Shown here: positions 1-7,161 of the stretch, piece after piece
Layout of the letters: the number at the start of each line of letters is the position of its first letter
Position numbering within the stretch: the first letter of the stretch is position 1
Assembly: GCA_021839785.1 (NCBI GenBank)
Contig: JAKCAB010000796.1
Span: 1 to 9,909 of the forward strand
Direction: 5' to 3'
Length of the DNA: 9,909 bases
DNA from: a bacterium
GTDB lineage: Bacteria > Verrucomicrobiota > Verrucomicrobiae > Limisphaerales > J093
Notes under the pieces: model-generated
Told to the model about the DNA's origin: nothing
The model's input: the letters and a program-made list of their open reading frames with translations, nothing else
Database searches by the model: none
Program-made: the position numbers and the translations under genes

Positions 1-386
1 CCCGCAAATTTGGGTGCCACCGCGGCCGGATGCAGGAACAGGCGCGCCGTGGGAGCCGCCGCGCGGACCGCCGGCAGGCCCCCCGTGTGGTCATAGTGGC
101 CGTGGCTGAGCACGACGGCTTCGACGGCACCGAGGTCCAACCCCAGACGGTGGGCGTTGCGAACCAGCAGGGCGCTCTGGCCGGTGTCGAACAACAGGCA
201 ATGCCGGCGGGTATGGATGAGGAAGGCGAGTCCGTGCTCGGCCTGGAGTTCGCGACCGTTCACCGTGTTTTCCACCAGCGTCGTGATCCACACCGGGTCC
301 GGGTCGGCGGGATCGGAGGGCGTCGGGAAGGCCGGACGGTGGGAGGCGACGGAGGCAGGGTCGTTGGGCTTGCGGTCGGAATTCAT
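1..386 (-). CDS. MBL-fold metallo-hydrolase (COG1237-like), 3' end cut off by the window
   Basis: A metallo-beta-lactamase-fold hydrolase, read on the minus strand from ATG at 386-384. The 128 residues visible are the N-terminal part and the reading frame stays open to the window edge. Residues 94-103 read SHGHYDHTGG, the family HxHxDH metal-binding motif (His95, His97, Asp99, His100), which normally holds two metal ions. The preceding strands (ITTLVENTV, then LLFDTGQSALLVRNA) resemble the COG1237 group, annotated as dihydropterin-linked or general metal-dependent hydrolases. The first 30 or so residues are rich in Pro, Asp and Ser and look disordered; there is no signal peptide, so it is probably cytoplasmic. 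It starts 3 bases after the thioesterase stop and must be co-transcribed with it. The substrate cannot be told from sequence; the fold and family assignment are firm. Confidence 0.88.
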   Translation of the reverse strand, partial: MNSDRKPNDPASVASHRPAFPTPSDPADPDPVWITTLVENTVNGRELQAEHGLAFLIHTRRHCLLFDTGQSALLVRNAHRLGLDLGAVEAVVLSHGHYDHTGGLPAVRAAAPTARLFLHPAAVAPKFA

Positions 387-389
387 GGC

Positions 390-857
390 TTAAGTGTGTT
401 CGCTTGTGGCGGTCCATGCGAAGGGCTTGCCGTGCGGCGGCAGCTCCATGAACTTGGCGGAAGCCACCGCGACCACCCGCTCGTCCTGCCGCAACTCCGC
501 CCGCGTCAGGTGGAGTGGCGGGCAGGATTTGTGGATCCAGGCACGAACGGTCGCCGCACGATCCGCCGCCACCGGATGGCGAAAGCGGACCTTGAGTTCT
601 CCGGTGAGGGCCGCGTGGCCGTGGGCGAAAAGACAGTTGGTCATGGCGCCGTCCAGCAGGCTCGCGATCACCCCGCCGTGCAACCAGCCGGGGTACCCCT
701 CGAATGCGGGGCCGCCGGCGAAGACGGCTGCGACGCTGCCGTCCTTCGCGAGCGTGAAGGTGAGCCACAGTCCGGTGGGATGATGGGGACTGCAAACGAC
801 GCACCGCGGATGCATCTGCGTCCGCAGGTCGTCGAGCGTGGTGGGTCGGGTGTTCAT
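390..857 (-). CDS. PaaI-family hotdog-fold acyl-CoA thioesterase
   Basis: A 155-aa hotdog-fold protein of the PaaI/4HBT type, expected to hydrolyse an acyl-CoA or aryl-CoA thioester in the cytoplasm. Residues 59-62 (LHGG) followed by Asp69 match the family HGG...D active-site signature on the central helix, and the strand ALTGELKVRFRHPV (about 83-96) is the typical next hotdog strand. An N-terminal HPRCVVC (residues 16-22) followed by PTGL is frequent in this subgroup. The frame stays open upstream to 1010, but that extension is low-complexity, has no family similarity and would start upstream of the sigma-54 promoter, so ATG at 857 is preferred. The ribosome-binding site is weak: GGTGAG sits only one base from the ATG. 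It ends in TAA, 3 bases before the hydrolase start. The acyl substrate is unknown. Confidence 0.87.
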   Translation of the reverse strand: MNTRPTTLDDLRTQMHPRCVVCSPHHPTGLWLTFTLAKDGSVAAVFAGGPAFEGYPGWLHGGVIASLLDGAMTNCLFAHGHAALTGELKVRFRHPVAADRAATVRAWIHKSCPPLHLTRAELRQDERVVAVASAKFMELPPHGKPFAWTATSEHT

Positions 858-899
858 GCTCACCGGTCGGCCACAGCCGGACCAGCCGGAGATCAATCC

Positions 900-915
900 A
901 GCAGTAGTGGTGCCA
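900..915 (-). promoter_or_regulatory. Sigma-54 (-24/-12) promoter for the thioesterase-hydrolase operon
   Basis: Read on the minus strand, the bases are TGGCACCACTACTGCT, against the sigma-54 consensus TGGCACGNNNNTTGCW. The essential GG and GC doublets are present at the right spacing, and the only mismatches are G7 to C and T12 to C. The predicted transcription start is near 889, giving a leader of about 32 bases before the thioesterase ATG at 857. The divergent gene encodes a sigma-54 activator, which strengthens the call. The match is seen directly; promoter function is inferred. Confidence 0.72.
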
Positions 916-1030
916 GGCCGCATCGGAAGGGACGGGCCGGTCGAATTCGGGGGCGGGTCGGCCGGGCTCGTCATTCCTGGTTCAGCCGGAACGAGGCGGT
1001 CGAGCAGCAACGTCCGCCCTCACCCCGACT

Positions 1031-1047
1031 CTCTCCCCGCGGGAGAG
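1031..1047. repeat. GC-rich perfect hairpin (CTCTCCC-CGC-GGGAGAG) between divergent genes
   Basis: Two perfect 7-base arms (1031-1037 and 1041-1047) flank a CGC loop. The surrounding bases (CCTCACCCC before, GGACCAGG after) look like the dispersed intergenic CTCTCCCC/GGGAGAGG repeat units seen in many GC-rich genomes. It also lies about 150 bases upstream of the predicted thioesterase transcription start, within the usual range of a sigma-54 activator binding site. The inverted repeat is certain; its role is not. Confidence 0.55.
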
Positions 1048-1166
1048 GACCAGGCACCGACGGTCGTCGCCAGGTCATTTTCAAGGGCCCGGGAGGGTCC
1101 TTCCGGCGCAAATCGGCGCGGCAATGGGGCTGGCAATGGGGCTGGTCGCGCGGCGCGCCGGGGTCT

Positions 1167-2516
1167 ATGCTCGCGGCCGTGCCGAGCGATTTGCTGGATC
1201 ACGTTCCCGACGGTGTGTTCGTCGTGGATGCCGAATGGCGGGTGACGTCGTTCAACCAGGCCGCCGAGCGCATCACGGGCATCAAGCGCGCCGAAGCGTT
1301 GGGGCGCCGTTGTTGCGATGTGTTCCGGGCCAGCATTTGCGAAAATGCCTGCGCGCTGAAGCAAACGCTCTCGACGGGCCGGCCGGTGGTCAACAAGGTC
1401 GTGTACATCATCGACCCGCGCGGACAGAAGATCCCGATCAGCATCTCGACGGCCGCCCTCAAGGATGCCCACGGCAAGGTCGTGGGCGGGGTGGAAAGCT
1501 TCCGGGACTTGCGCGTGGTCGAGGAACTCCAGCGCCAGCTTCAGGAACAGGATTCGTTCTCCGACATCATCGGACGCAGTGTCCTCATGCGGCAGGTTTT
1601 CGAGATCCTGCCGCAGATTGCGGTGAGCGACAGCTCGGTGCTGATCGAAGGCGCAAGCGGCACCGGCAAGGAGCTGTTTGCCCGCGCCGTTCACAATCTG
1701 TCGGGACGCCACGCCCGGCGCTTTGTGGCGATCAACTGCGGCGCTTTGCCGGACAACCTGCTCGAGTCCGAGTTGTTCGGTTACAAGGCCGGCGCCTTCA
1801 CGGACGCGCGCCGCGACAAGCCCGGACGCTTCGCGCTGGCCGAGGGCGGCACCCTTTTCCTGGATGAAATTGGCGACATTTCGCCGGCCATGCAGGCCCG
1901 GCTGTTGCGGGTGCTGCAGGAGCGCGTGTACGAACCGCTGGGCGGCGTCGAGTCCGTCCCGGCGGATGTCCGCCTGCTCGCGGCCACCAACAAGTGCCTG
2001 CGCCAGTTGGTGGAGAAAGGCAGCTTCCGCGAAGATCTCTTTTACCGCATCCACGTGATCCGGATCGAACTGCCCAGCCTGCGCGACCGGCGGGAGGACA
2101 TCCCGCTGCTGACGGAACACTTCATCGCGCGGTTGAACCGGCTGAAAGGAAAGGACATTGCCGGCGTCTCCGATGAAGTGCTGGCCCGCCTCATGGAGTA
2201 CGACTTTCCGGGCAACGTCCGCGAACTGGAGAACGTCCTCGAACACGCTTTCATCCTCTGCCGGGGCGGACTGATCGAGCCGGCGCACCTGCCGCCGCCA
2301 CTTCGGGGGGACGCGGCGAGGGCATTGTTCCGCCCTGGCAAAGCCATGAGCCTGGAAGCGATGGAAAAGCTGGTCATTGCCGACGCGCTCCGCCGACACC
2401 GTGGCAACCGCAAACAGGCGGCCCAGGAACTGGGTATCAACCCCAGTACGCTGTTTCGTAAGCTCAAGCACCTGCGTCTGGCCGAGGCGCGATCCGCCGG
2501 CGACACTCTGACCTGA
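1167..2516 (+). CDS. PAS-domain sigma-54-dependent transcriptional activator (NtrC-family AAA+, Fis HTH)
   Basis: A 449-aa bacterial enhancer-binding protein that uses ATP hydrolysis to open sigma-54 promoters. An N-terminal PAS sensor (about 5-115) is followed by a short linker helix (115-128). The AAA+ domain (about 133-360) has Walker A GASGTGKE at 162-169, the sigma-54 contact loop as GAFTDA (209-214) in place of the usual GAFTGA, Walker B GGTLFLDE at 227-234, and the FREDLFYRI arginine-finger region. A Fis-type helix-turn-helix (about 394-438, ending STLFRKLKHL) binds DNA. No phosphoreceiver domain is present, so the signal should be sensed directly by the PAS domain, which carries Cys49, Cys50, Cys58 and Cys62. 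The frame is open far upstream, but that part has no domain similarity and is antisense to the thioesterase. ATG 1167 lies just before the PAS domain after a GGGG stretch; GTG 1179 is an alternative. The likely target is the divergent thioesterase operon. Confidence 0.93.
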   Translation: MLAAVPSDLLDHVPDGVFVVDAEWRVTSFNQAAERITGIKRAEALGRRCCDVFRASICENACALKQTLSTGRPVVNKVVYIIDPRGQKIPISISTAALKDAHGKVVGGVESFRDLRVVEELQRQLQEQDSFSDIIGRSVLMRQVFEILPQIAVSDSSVLIEGASGTGKELFARAVHNLSGRHARRFVAINCGALPDNLLESELFGYKAGAFTDARRDKPGRFALAEGGTLFLDEIGDISPAMQARLLRVLQERVYEPLGGVESVPADVRLLAATNKCLRQLVEKGSFREDLFYRIHVIRIELPSLRDRREDIPLLTEHFIARLNRLKGKDIAGVSDEVLARLMEYDFPGNVRELENVLEHAFILCRGGLIEPAHLPPPLRGDAARALFRPGKAMSLEAMEKLVIADALRRHRGNRKQAAQELGINPSTLFRKLKHLRLAEARSAGDTLT

Positions 2517-2758
2517 GTGGCTTTTCGCGGCTCCGGAATCCCGCCGACATTGCAGATTGCAAGGGGCGCGAAGTTTCGAGGTCTGGCGGCGAGCTGCGGT
2601 TCCGTGCGGCACCTTGCGTATCTGATGTCGGGGCTTCACCCGAGGAGCCATCTTCCCCCGCCTCATGTCCAGTTCACCACGTCCAGGCGGCCGTTCGCCC
2701 CGCAGCAGGCCGAGGGCTGCGTGGCGGGGGGGGTAGGCGGGGGATGGCGGATGCCGGT

Positions 2759-2774
2759 TGGCATGGAAATCGCG
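2759..2774 (+). promoter_or_regulatory. Possible weak sigma-54 promoter for the redox operon
   Basis: The bases TGGCATGGAAATCGCG keep the essential GG and GC doublets at sigma-54 spacing but differ from consensus at positions 6, 13 and 16. The predicted start would be near 2785, leaving about 26 bases before the ATG at 2811. The -24 half overlaps the inverted repeat at 2751-2764. The position is attractive, but the match is clearly poorer than the site at 900-915. Confidence 0.28.
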
Positions 2775-2801
2775 TAGGTCGGGTCCATAAGCCGCGGAAG
2801 C

Positions 2802-2806
2802 AGGAG
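2802..2806 (+). promoter_or_regulatory. Ribosome-binding site AGGAG that selects the start at 2811
   Basis: AGGAG lies four bases before ATG 2811, slightly close but usable. No comparable site precedes the in-frame ATG at 2865, which favours 2811 as the start of the RidA-like gene. Confidence 0.5.
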
Positions 2807-2810
2807 CCGG

Positions 2811-3500
2811 ATGGCTGCCTTGTGCCCACGCGGAAAACGACTGACCGCCGACCTGGACCCAGACATGCCTGCGCTGACCTCACCGCTCAAACGGAAGCGT
2901 TTCCACGCCGATTCCCCCGTCCTTTGTGTCAACCACGTCCGCGCGAATGGGGGCTTCACGGAGGCCGAACAAATCGAGCGGTTGGCGCTCGGGCTTCCGC
3001 CGGCATCCCCCGCCGCCGCCGATTGCCTGGGGGGAAAGAATGGGGCGTCCGGCGGCTCGTTGAGCAAACGGGCGATCCGCGCTCCGCACGTGCTGAACGA
3101 AGCCCCCGCTTACGGCAGCGCCTTCACCCGCGGCCTCCGGGTGGACTTGCCCGGGGGCGTCACGCATCTGCTGATCAGCGGGACAGCGAGTGTCGGTGAA
3201 TAGGGGGAGACGTTGTACCCCGGCGATTTCCGTGCCCAACTCTGGCGCACGTACCACAACCTCACCGAACTGCTCAAAAGCGAGGGGGCCTCCTGGCACG
3301 ACGTGGTCCGCACCACTTGCTATATCCGCGACATCGAACGCGACGACGACGCGTTCAACTGCGTCCGCAACGAGTTCTATCGCGCACTCGGGCTGGCTCC
3401 TTTTCCGGCCAGCACCGGCATTCAGGCCCGCATCTGCCGCAGCGACCTGTTGGTTGAAATCGAAGCGATGGCGATCCTTTGTCGCGGGGGCAACGCATGA
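2811..3500 (+). pseudogene. RidA/YjgF/UK114-family gene interrupted by one in-frame TAG
   Basis: The RidA-family domain runs across an amber codon at 3201-3203 in a single unbroken frame. Before it lies GGVTHLLISGTASVGE, the usual first strands; after it GETLYPGDFRAQLWRTYHNL, then DVVRTTCYIRDI and finally SDLLVEIEAMAI, the standard family ending. Counting the TAG as one position gives 229 residues, of which about the first 100 are an N-terminal extension I do not recognise. Archetypal RidA is about 130 aa and deaminates reactive enamines and imines. The catalytic Arg of the RidA PARS motif is missing: the equivalent stretch reads PAST (3405-3416), as in the Rid4-7 type subfamilies, so classical deaminase activity is doubtful. 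The stop TGA (3498-3500) overlaps the next start in an ATGA junction. Under the standard code only 130 aa would be made, lacking most of the domain, although a TTG at 3213 could restart. It may be a real pseudogene, a recoded gene or a base error. Confidence 0.78.
3201..3203 (+). other. In-frame amber codon inside the RidA-like gene
   Basis: The codon sequence is GGT GAA TAG GGG GAG ACG TTG TAC, with family similarity immediately on both sides and no frame change. A single substitution from CAG, AAG, GAG or TGG would give the TAG. See the matching codon at 8722. Confidence 0.85.
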
Positions 3501-5473
3501 ACCGTTCGCGGCCACTTGCATGGCGCGCCAGCGTCCTGCTGGGCGGGTTGGCCTTCGGGCTCGCCGGGCGGCCGGCCAGTGGCGATTTTCCGCTGCTGAT
3601 CACGCAGGTGCCGCGCTCGGAAATGGCCGCCCCTGCGGACGCGGAGCCCCGCGGTCTGGTTTGCGCCGACCCGTTCGAGCACGCCCGGATTGTGGTGCGG
3701 TCGCCGGCCGGTGACCTGCGCGTGCTCAGCACGGGTTTCGCCTCCGCGTGCGATCCGGACGTGAGTTTCGATGGCCAAAGGGCTCTCTTCGCGGGCCGGA
3801 GGGACGGGGAGGCTCGCTGGCGGATTTGGGAAATTGACCTGGACGCCCAGGGCCTGCGGCCGGTCAGTCCGGAGAACTTGGACGCGCGCATGCCGATCCA
3901 TGTCTCCACGCTGTTCACGTTGGATTCGCCCGAGCCGTGGTTCACGTTCGTCTTCGTCAGCCGGGCAGCCACGGTCAACGAGGCCGGTCACGCGGCCGGT
4001 TCCAGCCTTTACAACCTCAAGCTCGACGGCACCGAACTGCGGCGGCTGACCTTCAGCCCCAATCACAACCTCGACCCTTTCCAGATGTGGGATGGCCGGG
4101 TGATTTACGCGGCGGAGACCTATTCCCAGGAACCGGGAGGCGGCCCCGCGCGGATGGGGATTCACGCCCTTCACATCGAGGGTGCCGACATGGAACTCTA
4201 CGGCGGCGTGGCCGGCCGGCGGGTCCAACGAATGCCCTGCGCCACCGAGGGCGGGCTGGTGGTCTTTGTGGAAAGCGACGACCCCGGCTGGCTCGGCACC
4301 GGGCAGCTCGCCTGCCTCGTGGCAAGCCGGCCAGCGGCCAGCTATCGGCGGCTGAGCGAACCGGGGCAGAGCGTCTTCCTGCACCCGACGCCGCTGCGTG
4401 CCAACACCGTATTCGTTGCGCGCCGGCCCGCCGCGGGTGAGGGCACCTTTGCGATCGTGACTTTCGACGCGGACACGGGCCGATGCGAGCCGGTCTTCGA
4501 CGATCCCGAGTTCCATGATGTGCAGGCGAAGCCGGTGCGCGCCCGCGCGCGGCCCGACGGGCATTCCACGGTGGTGAACCCGAAATTCGACACCGGGGTG
4601 TTTTACGGCCTGAACGCTTATACCGCCGATCCGCTGCGCCCGGTTCATCTGAAGCCCGGCGAGATCAAACGCGTGCGGTTCATCGAAGGTCTTCCCGGCG
4701 CCGCCGCGCCCGCCGGAGTGTCCGGGACGAACTGGCCGTTCGTGGCGCGGCGGCTGGTGGGCGAAGCGCCCGTCGAGGCCGACGGTTCGTTCAACGTGGA
4801 GGTGCCGGCGGACACGCCGCTGCTGCTGCAAACGCTCGACGAGCGCGGCCTGGCGCTGGGCACCAGCGGTTGGGTCTGGGTCAAACAAAAGGAAACGCGT
4901 GGTTGCATCGGCTGCCATGAGGACCCGGAACTGGTGCCGGAAAACGAGTATGTGCTCGCCCTGCGCCGGCCTTCGAACCGCCTCGTCCTGCCGCCTGCGC
5001 AGCGGCGCACGGTGACTTTCCGCGACGACATCGCTCCGATGCTGCAACGCCATTGCGCCGCGGCGGGCTGCCATGGGGAGGGGGACACGCCGGCCGGCCT
5101 GCCTCTGGCCGCGCCCTCCTCCAGCGAGGCGGAGCTGGCTGCCACCTACGCCCGGCTGATGACTCCTTGGTCCGGCGAAGCCGGAGCCGGCCGGCCACGA
5201 CCCGGCCGCTATGTGGATGCCGGCCGGGCCCGCACCAGTTGGCTCGTCTGGCAGGTGACCGGCACCAGGACCGACCGGCCTTGGGACGCCAGTGAACCCG
5301 CGCCCGGCGCCCCGTCGCGCCCGGTGAAGCTGATGCCGCCCCCCGGCAAGGGCCCGCCGCTCGACCCGCAGCAACTGCGGACCCTCGCGCAATGGATCGA
5401 CCTCGGCGCCCAGTACGACTGCCCGCGGGAATCCCCGGCGCCCGCGCCGGCCAACCGCGCTTCCACCCCATGA
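3497..5473 (+). CDS. Exported HzsA-like beta-propeller protein with c-type haem motifs
   Basis: A 658-aa protein with an N-terminal signal peptide (about 1-29, hydrophobic core SVLLGGLAFGLAG). A TolB-like propeller covers roughly 45-410, with units such as DPDVSFDGQRALFAGRRDG and NLDPFQMWDGRVIYAAE. A segment like the middle domain of hydrazine synthase alpha follows (about 425-485: VEADGSFNVEVPADTPL, then the haem motif CIGCHE at 470-475). The C-terminal part starts TFRDDIAPMLQRHC and has a CX4CH motif (Cys520, Cys525, His526), a non-standard haem attachment spacing. ATG 3497 is chosen over the in-frame ATG 3479 because GGGGG lies six bases upstream and it overlaps the previous stop as ATGA. 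It likely works in the periplasm or outside the cell as a redox or binding protein with its operon partners. Proteins of this family are common outside anammox bacteria, so the reaction is unknown. Confidence 0.82.
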   Translation: MNRSRPLAWRASVLLGGLAFGLAGRPASGDFPLLITQVPRSEMAAPADAEPRGLVCADPFEHARIVVRSPAGDLRVLSTGFASACDPDVSFDGQRALFAGRRDGEARWRIWEIDLDAQGLRPVSPENLDARMPIHVSTLFTLDSPEPWFTFVFVSRAATVNEAGHAAGSSLYNLKLDGTELRRLTFSPNHNLDPFQMWDGRVIYAAETYSQEPGGGPARMGIHALHIEGADMELYGGVAGRRVQRMPCATEGGLVVFVESDDPGWLGTGQLACLVASRPAASYRRLSEPGQSVFLHPTPLRANTVFVARRPAAGEGTFAIVTFDADTGRCEPVFDDPEFHDVQAKPVRARARPDGHSTVVNPKFDTGVFYGLNAYTADPLRPVHLKPGEIKRVRFIEGLPGAAAPAGVSGTNWPFVARRLVGEAPVEADGSFNVEVPADTPLLLQTLDERGLALGTSGWVWVKQKETRGCIGCHEDPELVPENEYVLALRRPSNRLVLPPAQRRTVTFRDDIAPMLQRHCAAAGCHGEGDTPAGLPLAAPSSSEAELAATYARLMTPWSGEAGAGRPRPGRYVDAGRARTSWLVWQVTGTRTDRPWDASEPAPGAPSRPVKLMPPPGKGPPLDPQQLRTLAQWIDLGAQYDCPRESPAPAPANRASTP

Positions 5474-7140
5474 TTCTGCCGCGACACTTCCGCCGCCCCC
5501 GCCTGCTGGCGGCCATCCTGGCCGGCATTTCCGGCCTGCTGCCTGGGACCGCCGGAGAACCGGCCTGGCCGCAGTTTGCCGACATCACCGAGGCCGCCGG
5601 CATCAAGTTCAAGCACAGCCTCGGTGACTTCGAGATGAGCAATATCGCCGAAGCCACCGGCCCCGGATGCTGTTTCTTCGATTACGACAACGACGGCTTC
5701 CTGGACCTCTATTTCGTCAATGGCCGGTGGCATCCGGACATCAGCGACAACCGCGGGCGCGCGCTCCAGGGCAAGCTCCAGAATGCGCTCTACCACAACC
5801 AAGGCGACGGCACGTTCGCCGACATGACGGAGAAGGCGGGCGTTGGCGGTCAGGAGGACAGCTTCGGCATGGCGGCGTCGGCGGCCGACTTCGACAACGA
5901 TGGCCACCTCGACCTGTTCGTGTGCAATTACGGCCGGTGCATTCTGTACCACAACAATCGGAACGGGACGTTTACCGACGTCACCGAAACGGCCGGGGTG
6001 GCCAGCCCGGGTTGGTCCCTGGCGGCGCCGTGGTTCGATTACAACGGCGACGGCTTCCTGGACGTATTCGTCGTTCACTACCTCGAATACGACAAGGGCG
6101 CCTTCCAGCGCACGGGCGCTTACTACAAGGCCGACAACTTCCCCGGCCCGCTGTCCTATCCCGGTAAACCCGACCACCTGTACCGCAACAACCGGGATGG
6201 CACCTTCACCGACGTCACCCGGGAGGCGGACTTGTGGGAGCCGACCGGGCGCGGCATGGGCGCGGTGGCTTGCGACCTCGACGGCGATGGCCAGATCGAC
6301 CTTTTTGTGACCAACGATGCGATGGCCAACAACTGCTGGATCAACGACGGCAAGGGCCACTTCACCGACCGGGCGCTGGAGATGAACCTTGCCTTCGGCG
6401 AAGGCGGGCAGGGCGTCTCCCACATGGGGCCGTTCGTAGCCGACGTGGATCGCAACGGGCTGCTCGACATCCTGGTGCCCGACATGGGTTACAGCACCCT
6501 CTCCCTCCAGACCCGGCGCGGTGTCTTCACCGACGTCACCACGCAATCCGGGGTGGCGTTGCTCTGCGGACAGTACACCGGCTGGGGCGGCTTGCTGAAC
6601 GACTTCGACAACGACGGTTACGTGGACCTGTTCATCGCCAACGGCGACCCGCATCATCTCTACCTCGAGGAGGCGAACCTCGCGCGCAACGATGGCCAGG
6701 GAAAGTTCATCGACGTGGCGCGTGAGTCCGGCGAGTTCTTCAACCAAAAGTTCGTCGGCCGCGGCGCCGCGTTTGCCGATTTCGACAACGACGGCGACCT
6801 CGACCTCGTCATGGACGTCCTCAACGACACCCCCCGCCTGCTGCGCAACGAGGGGGGCAACCGGCGGAACTGGCTGAAGGTCGTGCCCGTGCGCGCCGAC
6901 ACCGGCCAGGTGGCCATCGGTGGCACGGTCACGGTCAAGGCCAACGGCATGGCCCTGGTCCAGCCGGTCCTCGCCGTGAACGGTTACCTGACCAGCAGCG
7001 ACCCGCGTCCGCACTTCGGCCTTGGCCCGGCCCCCCGGGCGGAGTCGGTCGAAATCGTCTGGCCGGACGGGCAGAAGCGGACGCTGACCGACGTGAAGGC
7101 AAACCAGATTCTGCGGGTCAAGCCAGGCGAGGCCAGGTAA
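5470..7140 (+). CDS. Exported CRTAC1-family FG-GAP/VCBS repeat protein with ASPIC/UnbV domain
   Basis: A 556-aa protein made of calcium-binding FG-GAP/VCBS repeats. A signal peptide (about 1-29, RLLAAILAGISGLLPGTAG) precedes seven DxDxDG-type loops: DYDNDGFLDLYF, DFDNDGHLDLFV, DYNGDGFLDVFV, DLDGDGQIDLFV, DVDRNGLLDILV, DFDNDGYVDLFI and DFDNDGDLDLVM. These build an integrin-alpha-like propeller. Between them recur NGTFTDVTE-like strands. The last 80 residues (from about NWLKVVPVRAD through HFGLGPAPRAESVEIVWPDG) form the ASPIC/UnbV domain typical of the CRTAC1 family. The function is probably extracellular binding or scaffolding; no enzymatic site is visible. The start ATG overlaps the preceding TGA (ATGA) with no separate ribosome-binding site, which implies translational coupling. 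It lies between two haem proteins and may be a structural partner of theirs. Confidence 0.92.
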   Translation: MILPRHFRRPRLLAAILAGISGLLPGTAGEPAWPQFADITEAAGIKFKHSLGDFEMSNIAEATGPGCCFFDYDNDGFLDLYFVNGRWHPDISDNRGRALQGKLQNALYHNQGDGTFADMTEKAGVGGQEDSFGMAASAADFDNDGHLDLFVCNYGRCILYHNNRNGTFTDVTETAGVASPGWSLAAPWFDYNGDGFLDVFVVHYLEYDKGAFQRTGAYYKADNFPGPLSYPGKPDHLYRNNRDGTFTDVTREADLWEPTGRGMGAVACDLDGDGQIDLFVTNDAMANNCWINDGKGHFTDRALEMNLAFGEGGQGVSHMGPFVADVDRNGLLDILVPDMGYSTLSLQTRRGVFTDVTTQSGVALLCGQYTGWGGLLNDFDNDGYVDLFIANGDPHHLYLEEANLARNDGQGKFIDVARESGEFFNQKFVGRGAAFADFDNDGDLDLVMDVLNDTPRLLRNEGGNRRNWLKVVPVRADTGQVAIGGTVTVKANGMALVQPVLAVNGYLTSSDPRPHFGLGPAPRAESVEIVWPDGQKRTLTDVKANQILRVKPGEAR

Positions 7141-7161
7141 GCGGCCGGGATCCTTGAAAGT

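Larger units (their letters stand above)
2517..2810. other. Intergenic region with no recognisable gene
   Basis: This 294-base gap separates the sigma-54 activator from the redox operon. Frames crossing it on either strand show no recognisable family. It holds a small perfect inverted repeat TTGCA-GAT-TGCAA at 2550-2562, a second ATGCC-GGTT-GGCAT at 2751-2764, and a weak sigma-54-like site overlapping the latter. I see no clear rho-independent terminator after the activator stop. Confidence 0.5.

Noticed and set aside
858..1010. An upstream start for the thioesterase (206 aa)
   Set aside because: The extra 51 residues are low-complexity and would begin upstream of the sigma-54 promoter; family similarity begins just after the ATG at 857.
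30..1166. A long N-terminal extension of the sigma-54 activator in the same frame
   Set aside because: It is antisense to the thioesterase and MBL genes and has no domain similarity; the protein is complete from 1167.
1020..2666. A 548-codon open frame on the minus strand
   Set aside because: It is antisense to the sigma-54 activator, which has complete Walker A, Walker B and helix-turn-helix motifs.
2663..3067. A minus-strand frame across the intergenic gap
   Set aside because: It resembles no family and overlaps the RidA-like gene in antisense; no ribosome-binding site or domain supports it.
3294..3308. A TGGCACG string inside the RidA-like gene as a sigma-54 promoter
   Set aside because: The GC doublet is missing at the -12 position and the site lies in coding sequence.
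3422..5392. A 656-codon open frame on the minus strand
   Set aside because: It is a shadow of the HzsA-like gene; its translation is Arg/Ala/Gly-rich with no recognisable family.
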